Source: Lepidurus packardi
Taxonomy: Eukaryota; Arthropoda; Branchiopoda; Notostraca; Triopsidae
Length of the DNA: 64,000 bases
Reading direction: 5' to 3'
Assembly: GCA_023053545.1 (NCBI GenBank)
Contig: JAKZAN010000069.1
Coordinates: forward strand, 124,001-188,000
Shown here: positions 1 through 8,895 of the stretch, piece after piece
Layout: every line of letters begins with the position of its first letter
How positions within the stretch are numbered: position 1 is the stretch's first letter
The notes under the pieces: generated by a model
The model's database searches: none
What the model saw: the letters and a program-made list of their open reading frames with translations, nothing else
What the model was told of the DNA's origin: nothing
Translations under genes and position numbers: made by a program

Positions 1-575
1 CTTCGTCAGCCTGGCTTTTGCTGATAGCAAGGCCTTCTGTCTTGATCAACGCCGCTACCAACTGATCAACATTGTCCCAGCTACCGATAAATCGGTAATC
101 CAAGGCTTCTTCAGTTGGTTCTGGCATTGCCTCGACAGTCAGCTCGCTGTCCCTGTCGTCTTCCGGTTCTTCGGTTTCCACCGGATTCCCCGGAATGGTG
201 TCGTCCAGCTCTTCCGGCTCCTGTAGCACGGTGAGGGAATCGGGTTCCAAAAAGACATCCATGTCCTGAACACCCTCGTCAATCCCTTCATCGACTGCAG
301 TATCATCCGTGGGAAGGGTCCAGCCAGTTTGCTGGTAGAGGAATTCCACTCCCAGCAGCTCCCCTGTATACTGGCCTGGAGCGCGATACTCTGGCAACAA
401 TGGATGCTCAGTACTTGCTCATACAGCGTGTTGACTCGCTGCATCGACTTGGCGTCGAAGCAACGCAGTGGCGAGGGTCGAGAGTTGGCAACGGCTGCAG
501 AAGCTCTGGCAGCGTTCCAGCGTGTGACGCCATCCAAAAGGTACGCCTGGAAGTTGTACGCGTTCGCGCTGGTTC
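1..575 (-). pseudogene. DUF6729-like (transposase-like) gene, downstream exon, frameshifted
   Basis: This is the last exon visible of the multi-exon gene whose earlier exons lie at 10108-12976; it runs off the left edge. It follows a clean AG acceptor at 576-577 and begins in phase with the exon ending at 10108 (Pro-Gly split codon). The first part reads AYNFQAYLLDGVTRWN, which I recognise as conserved in DUF6729-type proteins. The frame then breaks near position 405, and a second frame carries on with YTGELLGVEFLYQQTG, an acidic Glu/Asp/Pro-rich stretch and then LDYRFIGSWDNVDQLV to the window edge. Both pieces look like the same protein, so one indel separates them. The family name is from memory; the exon structure and frame break are seen directly. 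With the lesions upstream this is a pseudogene, unless the breaks are assembly errors. Confidence 0.6.
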
Positions 576-641
576 CTACGATACGAAATAAAGGAACTTA
601 TCAAACATTATCCAACAAAAGTCATACAATGTAATGCCTTA
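576..641 (-). other. Acceptor side of a short host intron plus Harbinger target duplication
   Basis: On the minus strand this segment ends in CGTATCGTAG, a normal 3' splice site. Its far end is the TTA at 639-641, which is repeated at 10104-10106 on the other side of the Harbinger element. Removing the element and one TTA leaves an intron of 67 bp beginning GTAAGG, a good 5' splice site. The insertion changed this to GTAAAG, so the donor may still work. Confidence 0.75.
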
Positions 642-664
642 AGCCTGGTGCACACTGGAGTGTC
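642..664 (+). repeat. Harbinger left terminal inverted repeat
   Basis: Begins AGCCTGGTG directly after the TTA at 639-641 and matches the reverse complement of 10081-10103 at 20 of 23 positions. Between here and 827 are subterminal motifs (TTGGCACA, GCTGACAC) that recur in altered form near the right end, plausible transposase or MADF-protein binding sites. Confidence 0.85.
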
Positions 665-827
665 AGGCGTGCCGTGTATGTTGGCACAGCTGACACGTCT
701 CGACACACGTCGACTTACACTGGAATGTTGGCACAAGCCAGGAGGTGTGTCTTTCTTGTTGTGTTGTTGAAAATTATTGTTGTTATTTCTATTATTGTCA
801 TTATTGTTTCTTGTTGAAAATAAACAC

Positions 828-1072
828 TGGTCAGCCCAAATATCGTGAGCTGGCTGGGAAACGTTACGATATCACTCTAATGATTTTAATAACAAACACG
901 ACTATATTTCGTCAATCGTGTGTACAGAAACAAAGAAATTTTTGGGGGTTACGATGGTCGACTAACCGTTGTCGAGAACGGAACGAGAGTAACTTGCCTT
1001 AACGAGAACATGTAATAGTAACAATGAATTTTTGCAATATTGAAATCTACCTTCCGTATCTAGTACGGAACA
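828..1072 (-). repeat. BEL-1 3' LTR (left on plus strand)
   Basis: 245 bp, TG...CA on the minus strand, matching 7047-7290. The stop codon of the Gag-Pol ORF (1060-1062) lies inside it, about a dozen bases past the LTR start. Confidence 0.9.
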
Positions 1073-4000
1073 TCGCCAGCCCCGTTACTAGTCACAGTAA
1101 CAGCTTCAGATACCGCTTCCAGGAGGCAAAGTTTTGCGACAGGCCGAACGTACTCTCCGTGCCTAGTTTTCACCAAAGCTGTCCGCGTAATGCTGTCCTT
1201 GCCCGGGAAGGTCTCCAAGACTCGTCCAATCGGCCACTGACCTCGGGGAGAATTCTGGTCCACAACAAGAACGATATCATCCTTCTGCAGATTTCGCCTT
1301 TCGGACAGCCATTTTCGCCATTCGATGAGATAGGGGGCGTACTCGCGAATCCATCTCTTCCAGAAATGCTCTATTATCACTTGCGCTGCACGCCATTTCT
1401 TCGTAAGGTTAATTTCTTCAGGCAGGAGAATATCAGAAGGTAATCTAGGATTAGGTCGTCCCAGCAAAAAATGATTTGGCGTCAAAGATTCGGGCTCGTT
1501 CGGATCGACTGTGACATGCGTGAGTGGTCTTCCGTTCAGCAGACTTTCGATCCCAGTCATGGCGGTCAACAGGACTTCGTCCGTCAGCGTCCTTTTATTT
1601 AAAACGCTCCGAAGAGCTACCTTAGCAGATTTAACAAGGCTTTCCCAAACGCCACCAAAGTGTGGCGCTGCGGGAGGTGAAAAATGCCATTCAATGCTGT
1701 CCAAAGCCAATGAATGCACAAGCCTTTCTTCATTCAAATTTGCAATCAGATTACGCAGCTCGCGTTCTCCTGCAACAAAATTTGTACCATTATCCGAGTA
1801 GACTACCTTCGGTTTTCCGCGTCTGTCACAAAACCGACTAAAGGCTTGCAGGAACGAATCAGTATCGAGACTGTGAGCCACTTCGATATGAACTGCCCTG
1901 GTCACCAAACAGGTGAAGAGGCAGCCATATCTTTTTACCGTCCGTCTTAAGATCGTCACGTGGAAGGGGCCAAAGTAATCAATCCCCGTATGCGTGAAAG
2001 GGGGAAGAAAAGGCTGAAGCCGGTGCTCAGGAAGGGCGGCCATGAGCGGAATTTGGGGCTTAGCATTATTGCGACAGCAAGTGGGACACCTTGCGACGCA
2101 ACTACGAATAGACTTTCTCCCCTTTAGAATCCAATACGTCAACCGGATCTCATGGAGTGTACGCTCCACCGACGAATGATGAAGCCTCTGATGAGCCTGT
2201 GCGATCACCAGTTTCGATAATGGACAATCATCGGGCAGGATGACTGGGTTCTTAACGCCGGGCTCCAAGGTACTGTTCTCCAAACGCCCTAGGGCCCTCA
2301 GAATTCCCTCTTCGTCCAAGTAGGGGTTCAATTTCGAGATTCGAGAATTTGCGTTGATGGGCTTGTCACCTCTTAAATTCGAGGTTTCTTGGGAAAAGGC
2401 AACTTCTTGGGTAACTCGAATGCAGACGTTCATGGCTTGATTTATTTCAAGCGCCGTGAGATCTCGTTTTATGGCCCATTGACCTTTAAGAGCTTGAATA
2501 AAACGCAGGACGTAAGCGATAGTGCCTTTCAGCAAGTCCAAGTTGCGCGCGCGATTAATGAAGTCATTGACTGGTCTACTTGAGTCTACAGATTGGTGAC
2601 CAACCCATTTCACTTCGGGGTCGTCTTGACTTGGTTCGGGGCGGCTAATTGAAGTTGTGGGCCAGTTACTTTCGTCCTCGTATAAAAATCCTGGGCCTCG
2701 GAACCAGCGATGATTAGGTTCAACCAGAACACTTCCGGCCAACCCTTGGCTGCAGTCGTCTGCAGGATTTTCGGACGTCGGTACATATCTCCATTGCCCT
2801 TTTTTCGAGTGCTCGAGAATCTCGCTGACGCGGTTAGCGACGAACACATGGAACTTGCAGGTCTTCGAATTTATCCATTTCAGTACGAGCTCGGCGTCTG
2901 TCCAAAAGGTAATCGCGGAAAAGGGGAGTGTCATCTCCTTCTGAACCATAGTACCTATTCGAACGGCGAGGACTGCACCCTGTAGTTCAAGTCGAGGAAT
3001 CCAAAGTGCTCTTCGTGGTGCCACGCGGGACTTAGCGAAAATCAAATTTACGGTGACTTGGCCGTCGGAGTGTATGAAACGTCCGTACACCGCTGCTCCG
3101 AAGGCCAGCTGTGAAGCGTCAGAGAAAACGTGGAGCTGGGCGTTTAAAATGGGGTTTCGTGCGGTCCGAAGGCATCGCGGGATTTTCAAGTGGGACAAAA
3201 GCTTAATTTCTTGACACCACGTCTGAATGCGGGTCAACATTTCTTCAGGAAGTTTTTCATCATATCCGATAATTAAGCTCCAAGTGTCTTGGAGAATGGA
3301 CTTAGCCGTGAGGAGAAAGGGGACGACGAAGCCTAGAGGGTCAAAAATCGAGGCAACGGTGCTAAGTAGCTCCCGTTTTGTCTTAACTTCCCCCTTGGGA
3401 TTAAATTGGAAGCGAAAACAATCTTCCTCGCAGTGCCATTTTAGGCCTAGTGCCCGCTCGATGGGAAGTTCGTCGAAATCAAGATTCAATTCTGGACAAG
3501 CACGCTCTGATTTTGATATTGCCTTCAGTACGACCTTCGATGACGACATCCACTTCGTCAAGCGAAAACCCCCTCTATGGAGTGACAACGAAACTTGGCG
3601 TGCTACTTCGATAGCTTCTTGCTCGCTGTCGACGGAGTCCAAGAGGTCATCCACGTAGAATTGGTTTTGCACCTTTTCGGGAACCAACGGAAAATCGTCT
3701 TTACTATCTTCGGCCGTCTTCCGCAGCACGTAGTTGCAAATGGCGGTTGATGAAGCTGAACCGAAGACTTGGACAGTCATTTGATAGGTGCGGGGGGGAT
3801 TATTTTCTCTAGGAGGACGCCAGAAGAATCTTAGCGCGGGTTGATCTGACTTAATTACTCCAACCTGGTTGAACATTTTTTCGATATCAGCAGAAATAGC
3901 GATCCGATTCTGTCGAAAGCGAAGTAGTATGGCAGCCAAATTTGTGAGGAGATCCGGTCCCTTCAGGAGCGCATCATTTAACGATATTCCGGCGGTGCGA

Positions 4001-6966
4001 GCGGCGGCGTGGAATACAACCCGCAACTTACCAAGTTTGTTCGGATTTGTAACTGCGTGATGCGTGAGATACCAGATCGTTTTTTCCTCCAGGTTTTGCC
4101 TTTCGACAGGCACGAGGCAAGCATGTCCGTTTTTCAAATAGTCCTCGATGGCCTTTTCGTACATCTCAGCGAATTCGGGGTTCAAACGTAATTTTCTCTC
4201 CATTGAGAATAAACGGTGTAGAGCCGAGTTGCGATTGTTCGGGAGGGTGACTTCAGGGCTTCGCCATAGGAGCCCAGCTTCATAGCGCTCTCCGTTATGG
4301 AACACCGTGTTTTCCAAAATTTTGAGGGCTACCTTGTCGTCATCAGAGCGTAACTTCTCAGTGGCTGGCTTGGTACCGAAACTCTCCGTCTCCCACATGT
4401 TTTCAACGGAGCGATGTAGTTCGTCATCCGAATCTTGCATGCCAATTCGGAAGATTTGTCTCGCAGAAGTGCGGCTTTGTATTGTTTGCTCGACAGGACC
4501 GACGACAGTCCATCCGAAAATCGTTTGTACAGCCCTGGGACCGACAGTGCCTCTTGCAGGCTTCAAAATAGCCAAAGGTTCGTGTGCCTCTACGACATCA
4601 ATGCCGAGGAGTACCGTAACATCTTCGTCCTTCATTTCTGGAAGCTCCAAGCCTCTCAAGTGATTGTGAGCCTTTTGCAGTCGTTGAAAATCATAACGTC
4701 GATTTGAAATGTTGAGATTAGGAACGGTGAGCGCTCCCGAAACTTGCACGACGGATTTTCCGTCGAGGGAGGAGACTTCGAACTCCACAGTCTTCACGCG
4801 CAAAACCGGGTCATTTCCATGGAACGTCTCGAGGTGAATATTCTTCTCAGGGCCATTTAAAGATAAGCTTCGGGCGACATCTCTTCTAATAAGTGACACT
4901 TCGCTGCCAGTGTCGAGCAGAGCGTGTACGCGTAAAGACTTCCCATTTTTGGAGATTATAACGGGAACTAATGATAGAAGAACAATTCTCCCAGGCGCGA
5001 ATCTCATATGATAGACTGCGGGTCCTGGCTGGCTTTTCGCTGGAGAACGATTTGGGTAAACTCTTGGAGCGCCGTGCAGCAATGGGTGATGTTTTTCTTT
5101 ACAGCCGTCGACTGCACAGGCCTGCTTTCGGCCACATTCCCGACTTCGATGGGAGTCTTCGAGGCAGGAGAAGCAGAGCGATTTTTCCTTGACAACTTCA
5201 GCACGCTCCTTCGTCTGCAACGCGGTGAATTTTCGACAATCGGAAATACTGTGCCCAACTTTCTCGCATACTTGGCAAGTTTTTGGGGCAGAGTTTTCGC
5301 TCGTTGCATAAACATGCTTCGATTGGGGCGTCTTCGTAGCCAGGGGTGACCTTTTCAAAGGCCCCGGTTTGGTTTCGAATTGTTCAATCGGTTGAACTGT
5401 CATTTGGCTTAAAACGAGTTGATCAAGCCAAGCGTCGAAATCAGACGGATCAGCGAGACGAGGTTGTATACTAAATACTCTTTCCCCCCATCTATTTCTG
5501 AGAGGCTTGGGCAATTTGTTGACAAGCTGTGACAGGGTTGCGCTCGATTGCAAGTCTTGGTGATACCCACAGTGCTCAAGGGACGTAACAGCGCCATGGA
5601 CTTCGTTAGCAAATTCTTGAAGAGCTTCGAAATCTTCAGAGCGTAGCTGTGTAATGTTAAGCAATTTCGCAATGAAAGCTCTGGCAATTAAATGAGGATG
5701 GCCATATCTTCGTTGCAGTTCCGCTAGGGCCGTTTTATACAAGGAGGGGCTATGTAGTGTTTGCGCAATCGATCCCCTTACTCTGTCATCCAAAAGTTCT
5801 CTTAAATAAGCGAGTTTTTGAGCGTTGGAACAGCCCGATTCATGGATCAGAGCTCTGAAATTAGCAATAAACATCGTCCATCGTCTCGGGTCTCCATTAA
5901 ACGGGGTAATCGTGATCTTTGGGAGTCCGGAACTCGTACCACCATGAGAACTGCGTTCTCCGCGATTTTCTGATTCTTCGTATATCCACGCATCTTCGCG
6001 ATTTGCAACCTCTTCTCGGCGATAGGTGGCGTTGGCAACTGTCCTCTCGTTTGTGGAAGCTGGAGTAGTAGTTTCGCTTCTGTCGGGGACCAGGGCAGTT
6101 TGGTGTGTTGGACTCACTCGTACGTCAAGCGACACTTTGGAAGGAGGTGTTGCCGTCCCCGTGATGAGCATAGGCTGTCCAACTACCTCCTCAACTTCTT
6201 CGCGTAGTGAATTTGCTTCTAAACGGAGTTGGGCGACTTCATTTTCGTAATGTCGTTTCTCTCGGGCCAACTGTGCTCTCTGTTCCTCTTCCTCCAGTTG
6301 CATCTGCATTTCCCTTAGCCTTTTTCGGCAGGCCTCCTCTTCTACGGCGTCTTCGTTTAACCGATGGAGACGCAATTCGGCAGAGGCAAGGCGTAATTGG
6401 GATTCCCGATGCCGCATGCTTGAGGATTTGCTCCCGATGCTGCCCTCTGCAGGCGATCGGGACGAACGGGAAGAGATAAGCGAGCGCGATACGATTGATG
6501 ATGGAGGGTCGTTAGCTCGTGAGGAACGATATTCTTCGATATTTAGAAAAGACGCGAATGCGTCTCTCTCTATTTTCGTTAAATACGCTTCGGCGTTCGC
6601 TTTTTTGCGGTCTTTCAGCCCCCGAGCCGTGATGTAGCGTTTGTTAAGGTCTGCACATTCCTTGAGACCCTCGGAAAGCTGCTGCCGTAGAACTTCGAGT
6701 GCGCTGCGGCTGCCGCGGTTTGCGGTGTGTGCATCAATTCGTTTGATACACACGTTGACGCGCTTCGTGGCTTCGGTACGAAGCTTGCGTAGAAAACGAA
6801 CGTCTGACGCGTCACGTTCGTCATCTGAGAATTCATTGTTGACGTCACGCTCGCCATCCGAGAATTCATTGTTGACGTCACGCTCGCCATCCGAGAATTC
6901 ATTGTTGGCTGGCGCGTTGGCGTACGCCATTGTACGAATTACGAAAGTAAATGTGTCAAAAAACAA
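1060..6966 (-). CDS. BEL-1 Gag-Pol polyprotein
   Basis: Intact 1968-codon ORF encoding the capsid-like protein and all enzymes for retrotransposition. Domains in order, rough residues: repeated acidic N-terminus (20-55); gag core with conserved ANRGSR and DUF1759-like region (60-520); two zinc knuckles, CQVCEKVGHSISDC (about 560) and CFSCLEDSHRSREC (about 605); aspartic protease LLDTGSEVSLI (about 680); reverse transcriptase with FYVDD (about 1100); RNase H-like HVFSDASQLAFGA (about 1280); H2C2 zinc region of integrase (about 1595-1630); integrase core with VTRAVHIE and YSDNGTNF (about 1690-1730); DUF5641-type C-terminus (1855-1920). The first ATG gives MFFDTF; the ATG at 6930 (MAYANAP) matches the start context of BEL-3 better and is my preferred start. 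No env is present. The stop lies in the 3' LTR. Confidence 0.93.
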   Translation of the reverse strand: MFFDTFTFVIRTMAYANAPANNEFSDGERDVNNEFSDGERDVNNEFSDDERDASDVRFLRKLRTEATKRVNVCIKRIDAHTANRGSRSALEVLRQQLSEGLKECADLNKRYITARGLKDRKKANAEAYLTKIERDAFASFLNIEEYRSSRANDPPSSIVSRSLISSRSSRSPAEGSIGSKSSSMRHRESQLRLASAELRLHRLNEDAVEEEACRKRLREMQMQLEEEEQRAQLAREKRHYENEVAQLRLEANSLREEVEEVVGQPMLITGTATPPSKVSLDVRVSPTHQTALVPDRSETTTPASTNERTVANATYRREEVANREDAWIYEESENRGERSSHGGTSSGLPKITITPFNGDPRRWTMFIANFRALIHESGCSNAQKLAYLRELLDDRVRGSIAQTLHSPSLYKTALAELQRRYGHPHLIARAFIAKLLNITQLRSEDFEALQEFANEVHGAVTSLEHCGYHQDLQSSATLSQLVNKLPKPLRNRWGERVFSIQPRLADPSDFDAWLDQLVLSQMTVQPIEQFETKPGPLKRSPLATKTPQSKHVYATSENSAPKTCQVCEKVGHSISDCRKFTALQTKERAEVVKEKSLCFSCLEDSHRSRECGRKQACAVDGCKEKHHPLLHGAPRVYPNRSPAKSQPGPAVYHMRFAPGRIVLLSLVPVIISKNGKSLRVHALLDTGSEVSLIRRDVARSLSLNGPEKNIHLETFHGNDPVLRVKTVEFEVSSLDGKSVVQVSGALTVPNLNISNRRYDFQRLQKAHNHLRGLELPEMKDEDVTVLLGIDVVEAHEPLAILKPARGTVGPRAVQTIFGWTVVGPVEQTIQSRTSARQIFRIGMQDSDDELHRSVENMWETESFGTKPATEKLRSDDDKVALKILENTVFHNGERYEAGLLWRSPEVTLPNNRNSALHRLFSMERKLRLNPEFAEMYEKAIEDYLKNGHACLVPVERQNLEEKTIWYLTHHAVTNPNKLGKLRVVFHAAARTAGISLNDALLKGPDLLTNLAAILLRFRQNRIAISADIEKMFNQVGVIKSDQPALRFFWRPPRENNPPRTYQMTVQVFGSASSTAICNYVLRKTAEDSKDDFPLVPEKVQNQFYVDDLLDSVDSEQEAIEVARQVSLSLHRGGFRLTKWMSSSKVVLKAISKSERACPELNLDFDELPIERALGLKWHCEEDCFRFQFNPKGEVKTKRELLSTVASIFDPLGFVVPFLLTAKSILQDTWSLIIGYDEKLPEEMLTRIQTWCQEIKLLSHLKIPRCLRTARNPILNAQLHVFSDASQLAFGAAVYGRFIHSDGQVTVNLIFAKSRVAPRRALWIPRLELQGAVLAVRIGTMVQKEMTLPFSAITFWTDAELVLKWINSKTCKFHVFVANRVSEILEHSKKGQWRYVPTSENPADDCSQGLAGSVLVEPNHRWFRGPGFLYEDESNWPTTSISRPEPSQDDPEVKWVGHQSVDSSRPVNDFINRARNLDLLKGTIAYVLRFIQALKGQWAIKRDLTALEINQAMNVCIRVTQEVAFSQETSNLRGDKPINANSRISKLNPYLDEEGILRALGRLENSTLEPGVKNPVILPDDCPLSKLVIAQAHQRLHHSSVERTLHEIRLTYWILKGRKSIRSCVARCPTCCRNNAKPQIPLMAALPEHRLQPFLPPFTHTGIDYFGPFHVTILRRTVKRYGCLFTCLVTRAVHIEVAHSLDTDSFLQAFSRFCDRRGKPKVVYSDNGTNFVAGERELRNLIANLNEERLVHSLALDSIEWHFSPPAAPHFGGVWESLVKSAKVALRSVLNKRTLTDEVLLTAMTGIESLLNGRPLTHVTVDPNEPESLTPNHFLLGRPNPRLPSDILLPEEINLTKKWRAAQVIIEHFWKRWIREYAPYLIEWRKWLSERRNLQKDDIVLVVDQNSPRGQWPIGRVLETFPGKDSITRTALVKTRHGEYVRPVAKLCLLEAVSEAVTVTSNGAGDVPY
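6808..6906 (-). repeat. Three 33-bp in-frame repeats in BEL-1 gag N-terminus
   Basis: Three tandem 33-bp units (6808-6840, 6841-6873, 6874-6906) encode NNEFSDGERDV twice and a variant NNEFSDDERDA. The last two units look identical, the first has diverged. The result is an acidic, probably disordered N-terminal tail. Confidence 0.9.
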
Positions 6967-7025
6967 GTTTGAGATCGAAATTTAGTACTTAACAGTTTGC
7001 GAGGCGAAAAGAAAAACCGCTTGGT

Positions 7026-7043
7026 TTCCCGGTCAATGCACCA
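7026..7043 (-). promoter_or_regulatory. BEL-1 primer-binding site, tRNA-Gly type
   Basis: Three bases downstream of the 5' LTR the minus strand reads TGGTGCATTGACCGGGAA. This is complementary to the 3' end of animal tRNA-Gly(GCC), as I recall it, with one mismatch (A for G at position 11). It is where minus-strand DNA synthesis would start. Confidence 0.75.
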
Positions 7044-7046
7044 AAT

Positions 7047-7290
7047 TGTCAGCCCAAATATCGTGAGCTGGCTGGGAAACGTTACGATATCACTCTGATG
7101 ATTTTAATAACAAACACGACTATATTTCGTCAATCGTGTGTACAGAAAAAAAGAAATTTTTGGGGGTTACGATGGTCGACTAACCGTTGTCGAGAACGGA
7201 ACGAGAGTAACTTGCCTTAACGAGAACATGTAATAGTAACAATGAATTTTTGCAATATTGAAATCTACCTTCCGTATCTAGTACGGACCA
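7047..7290 (-). repeat. BEL-1 5' LTR (right on plus strand)
   Basis: 244 bp, matching 828-1072 apart from a few substitutions and one indel. It carries the promoter for the minus-strand genomic RNA and is followed outward by the AACAC duplication at 7291-7295. Confidence 0.9.
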
Positions 7291-7331
7291 AACACGGTTT
7301 CAGACAAGAAACTCTGCGTTCTATTAAATTA

Positions 7332-8638
7332 ATGCTTCTTTTAAATGATTTGGCTGTGGTTCAATATTTACACGAGGAAAACAATAAAAGGACCTGCGTC
7401 CGTGCTTATCTCTCTGAAGTGTATGTATATAATGTATACCTTATTGCGGTAGGATTAAAAAATGTAAATGTAGGGCCCGAGAGAAACAAGGGGACTTTGG
7501 GAATTTAATGCTGGAGTTGCGAATGAATCAAGATGGAAATGCACAGTTAGGTTTCTTTGAATTATTGAGGGTGACGCCGAATCAATTCGACAACCCTCCT
7601 TGCAATGGTAGAGCCCTTTATTGTTAAGCAAAATACAAATTTCAGGAACAGCCTTCCTTCAGGACTTCGCCTAGGCTTAACTCTCAGGTAGAATCTCTTA
7701 TATAGCGGCACCAGGCCCGTACCCAGGCTTTTTTTTCGGGGGGGGGGGGGGGTGGTTAACCCGAGAACTTGAAATCCTATTTTTGTCGTATACAATCTTT
7801 CCGGTAAGGAAAGGGGGATACGAAAAAGGAGAAAAGTTATCGCGTTGTTCGAGCTTCAAAACGGTCAAACAAAACCAAAGCTCAATTTGAAATAAACTTC
7901 TCAAGTACCATATGCTAGAAAAACGTATATTTTTCATTTGCGGAAACTTTCGATGGGGGTTTAAACCCCCCGAACCCCCCCCCCTGGGTACGGGCCTAAT
8001 AGCGCTGTTTAATAACCAGGTTCTAAAGTACCTATATTTAGATACTTAAGTACTGGCGACTTACAGAAAAGCAATTCCTATGCTTTCCGTGTTAGCCGGT
8101 CTTCTGTTTCAAACATTCTTCGAGAAACTTGTGCTGCTCTTTGGAAAATGCTGCAGCCTACAGTCCTGCCGTGCCTTAATAAAACCCAGTGGCAGCACAT
8201 CACGGATAAATTCTGGAACATCTGGAATTTTCCAAATTGCTTAGGTGCCATTGATGGAAAGCACATAAGGATACAGTGCCCGAAAAAAACTGGATCCAGA
8301 TATTTTAATTACAAGGGCACGCTTAGTTTCGTCCTCCTCGCAACATGCGACGCGAGGTATAAATTTACGTACGTGGACATCGGCAGCTATGGCGGTATTA
8401 GCGACGGTGGTATTTTTGCGTGTTCGAAGCTCGGTAGAGCTTTACGAACAAATACTCTGGACATCCCCAACAGACTACCCCTCCCTAACACTGACACCGA
8501 ATTGAGCGCATTCTTCATCGGTGACGAAGCCTTTGGGCTCAACCACCGGATGATTCGCCCATTTTCTAGGCGCGATTCCCCAATCGGAAGCTTGCCTTGG
8601 CAATGGACTGTAGTGAATAGAGGAGCTAGTTAAGTTCA
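7332..8638 (+). pseudogene. Harbinger transposase (DDE_4 / HARBI1-like), decayed
   Basis: Three exons can be traced. Exon 1 (7332 to about 7420) reads MLLLNDLAVVQYLHEE. Exon 2 (about 7470-7690) reads REKQGDFGNLMLELRMNQ and ends at a GTAGAA donor. Exon 3 (about 8029-8638) opens with RYLSTGD after a TATATTTAG acceptor. The catalytic core is in exon 3: first Asp in LGAIDGKHIRIQCP, second in GGISDGGIF, Glu in FIGDEAFGL, so the DDE triad is present. In exon 2 an extra C near 7603 shifts the frame within the stretch after TPNQFDN. After RPFSRRD the protein is lost about 100 residues short of the usual C-terminus. The intron between exons 2 and 3 was enlarged by a MITE, and BEL-1 cuts off the upstream region. 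It would have excised and inserted the element at TTA/TAA sites with the MADF partner at 8896-9795. Confidence 0.8.
7714..7996. mobile_element. MITE with GGCCCGTACCCAGG inverted ends
   Basis: Both ends carry the same 14-bp motif GGCCCGTACCCAGG in opposite orientation (7714-7727 and 7983-7996), each followed inward by a long G or C run. The interior has no coding capacity. Sequence similar to TATAGCG lies on the left (7701-7707) and AATAGCG on the right (7998-8004), a possible imperfect target duplication. It sits inside the second intron of the Harbinger transposase. Similar elements occur widely in aquatic invertebrates as I recall, but I cannot assign a superfamily. Confidence 0.7.
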
Positions 8639-8895
8639 TTCTTTAAAAATACCACCGGAAAATTTTTGTATGTAACTCAGGTTCTCTGCATGTATGCAAC
8701 TCTGTTCACAGCTCTTAAATCTCCAATGCATATACATTTCGTTACCATACAAAAAACAAACAAGTCCATTTTTTTATCCTTTTGCTGGAAACCTATTAAA
8801 TACATTTTTAATATTTTTTAAAAACTTGACATTTTTCAGGAAATAATTACCAAACTCCACTTGACCAAGACAATAGTTTGAAAAAATCGATGTCT
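8639..8895. other. Harbinger interior, no gene seen
   Basis: AT-rich stretch between the two convergent Harbinger genes. It presumably includes the lost transposase C-terminus and both 3' untranslated regions. No ORF or repeat stands out. Confidence 0.6.

Larger units (their letters stand above)
828..7290 (-). mobile_element. BEL/Pao LTR retrotransposon BEL-1, full length, apparently intact
   Basis: A complete element on the minus strand: LTR pair (828-1072 and 7047-7290), a 5-bp target duplication AACAC at 823-827 and 7291-7295, a tRNA-Gly-type primer site, and one uninterrupted Gag-Pol ORF of 1968 codons. The LTRs differ at only about four places in 245 bp by eye, so the insertion is fairly young. 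It lies about 40 bp upstream of the Harbinger transposase ATG, separating that gene from the left end of its transposon. It is close in organisation to BEL-3 (49126-56572): similar gag N-terminus, same primer type, and an ORF running into the downstream LTR. Confidence 0.93.

Noticed and set aside
1511..6985. Plus-strand ORFs of 60-140 codons opposite BEL-1 Gag-Pol
   Set aside because: They are antisense shadows of the intact minus-strand ORF with no recognisable domains.
8078..8266. Minus-strand ORF over the Harbinger transposase
   Set aside because: Antisense to the exon with the DDE motifs.
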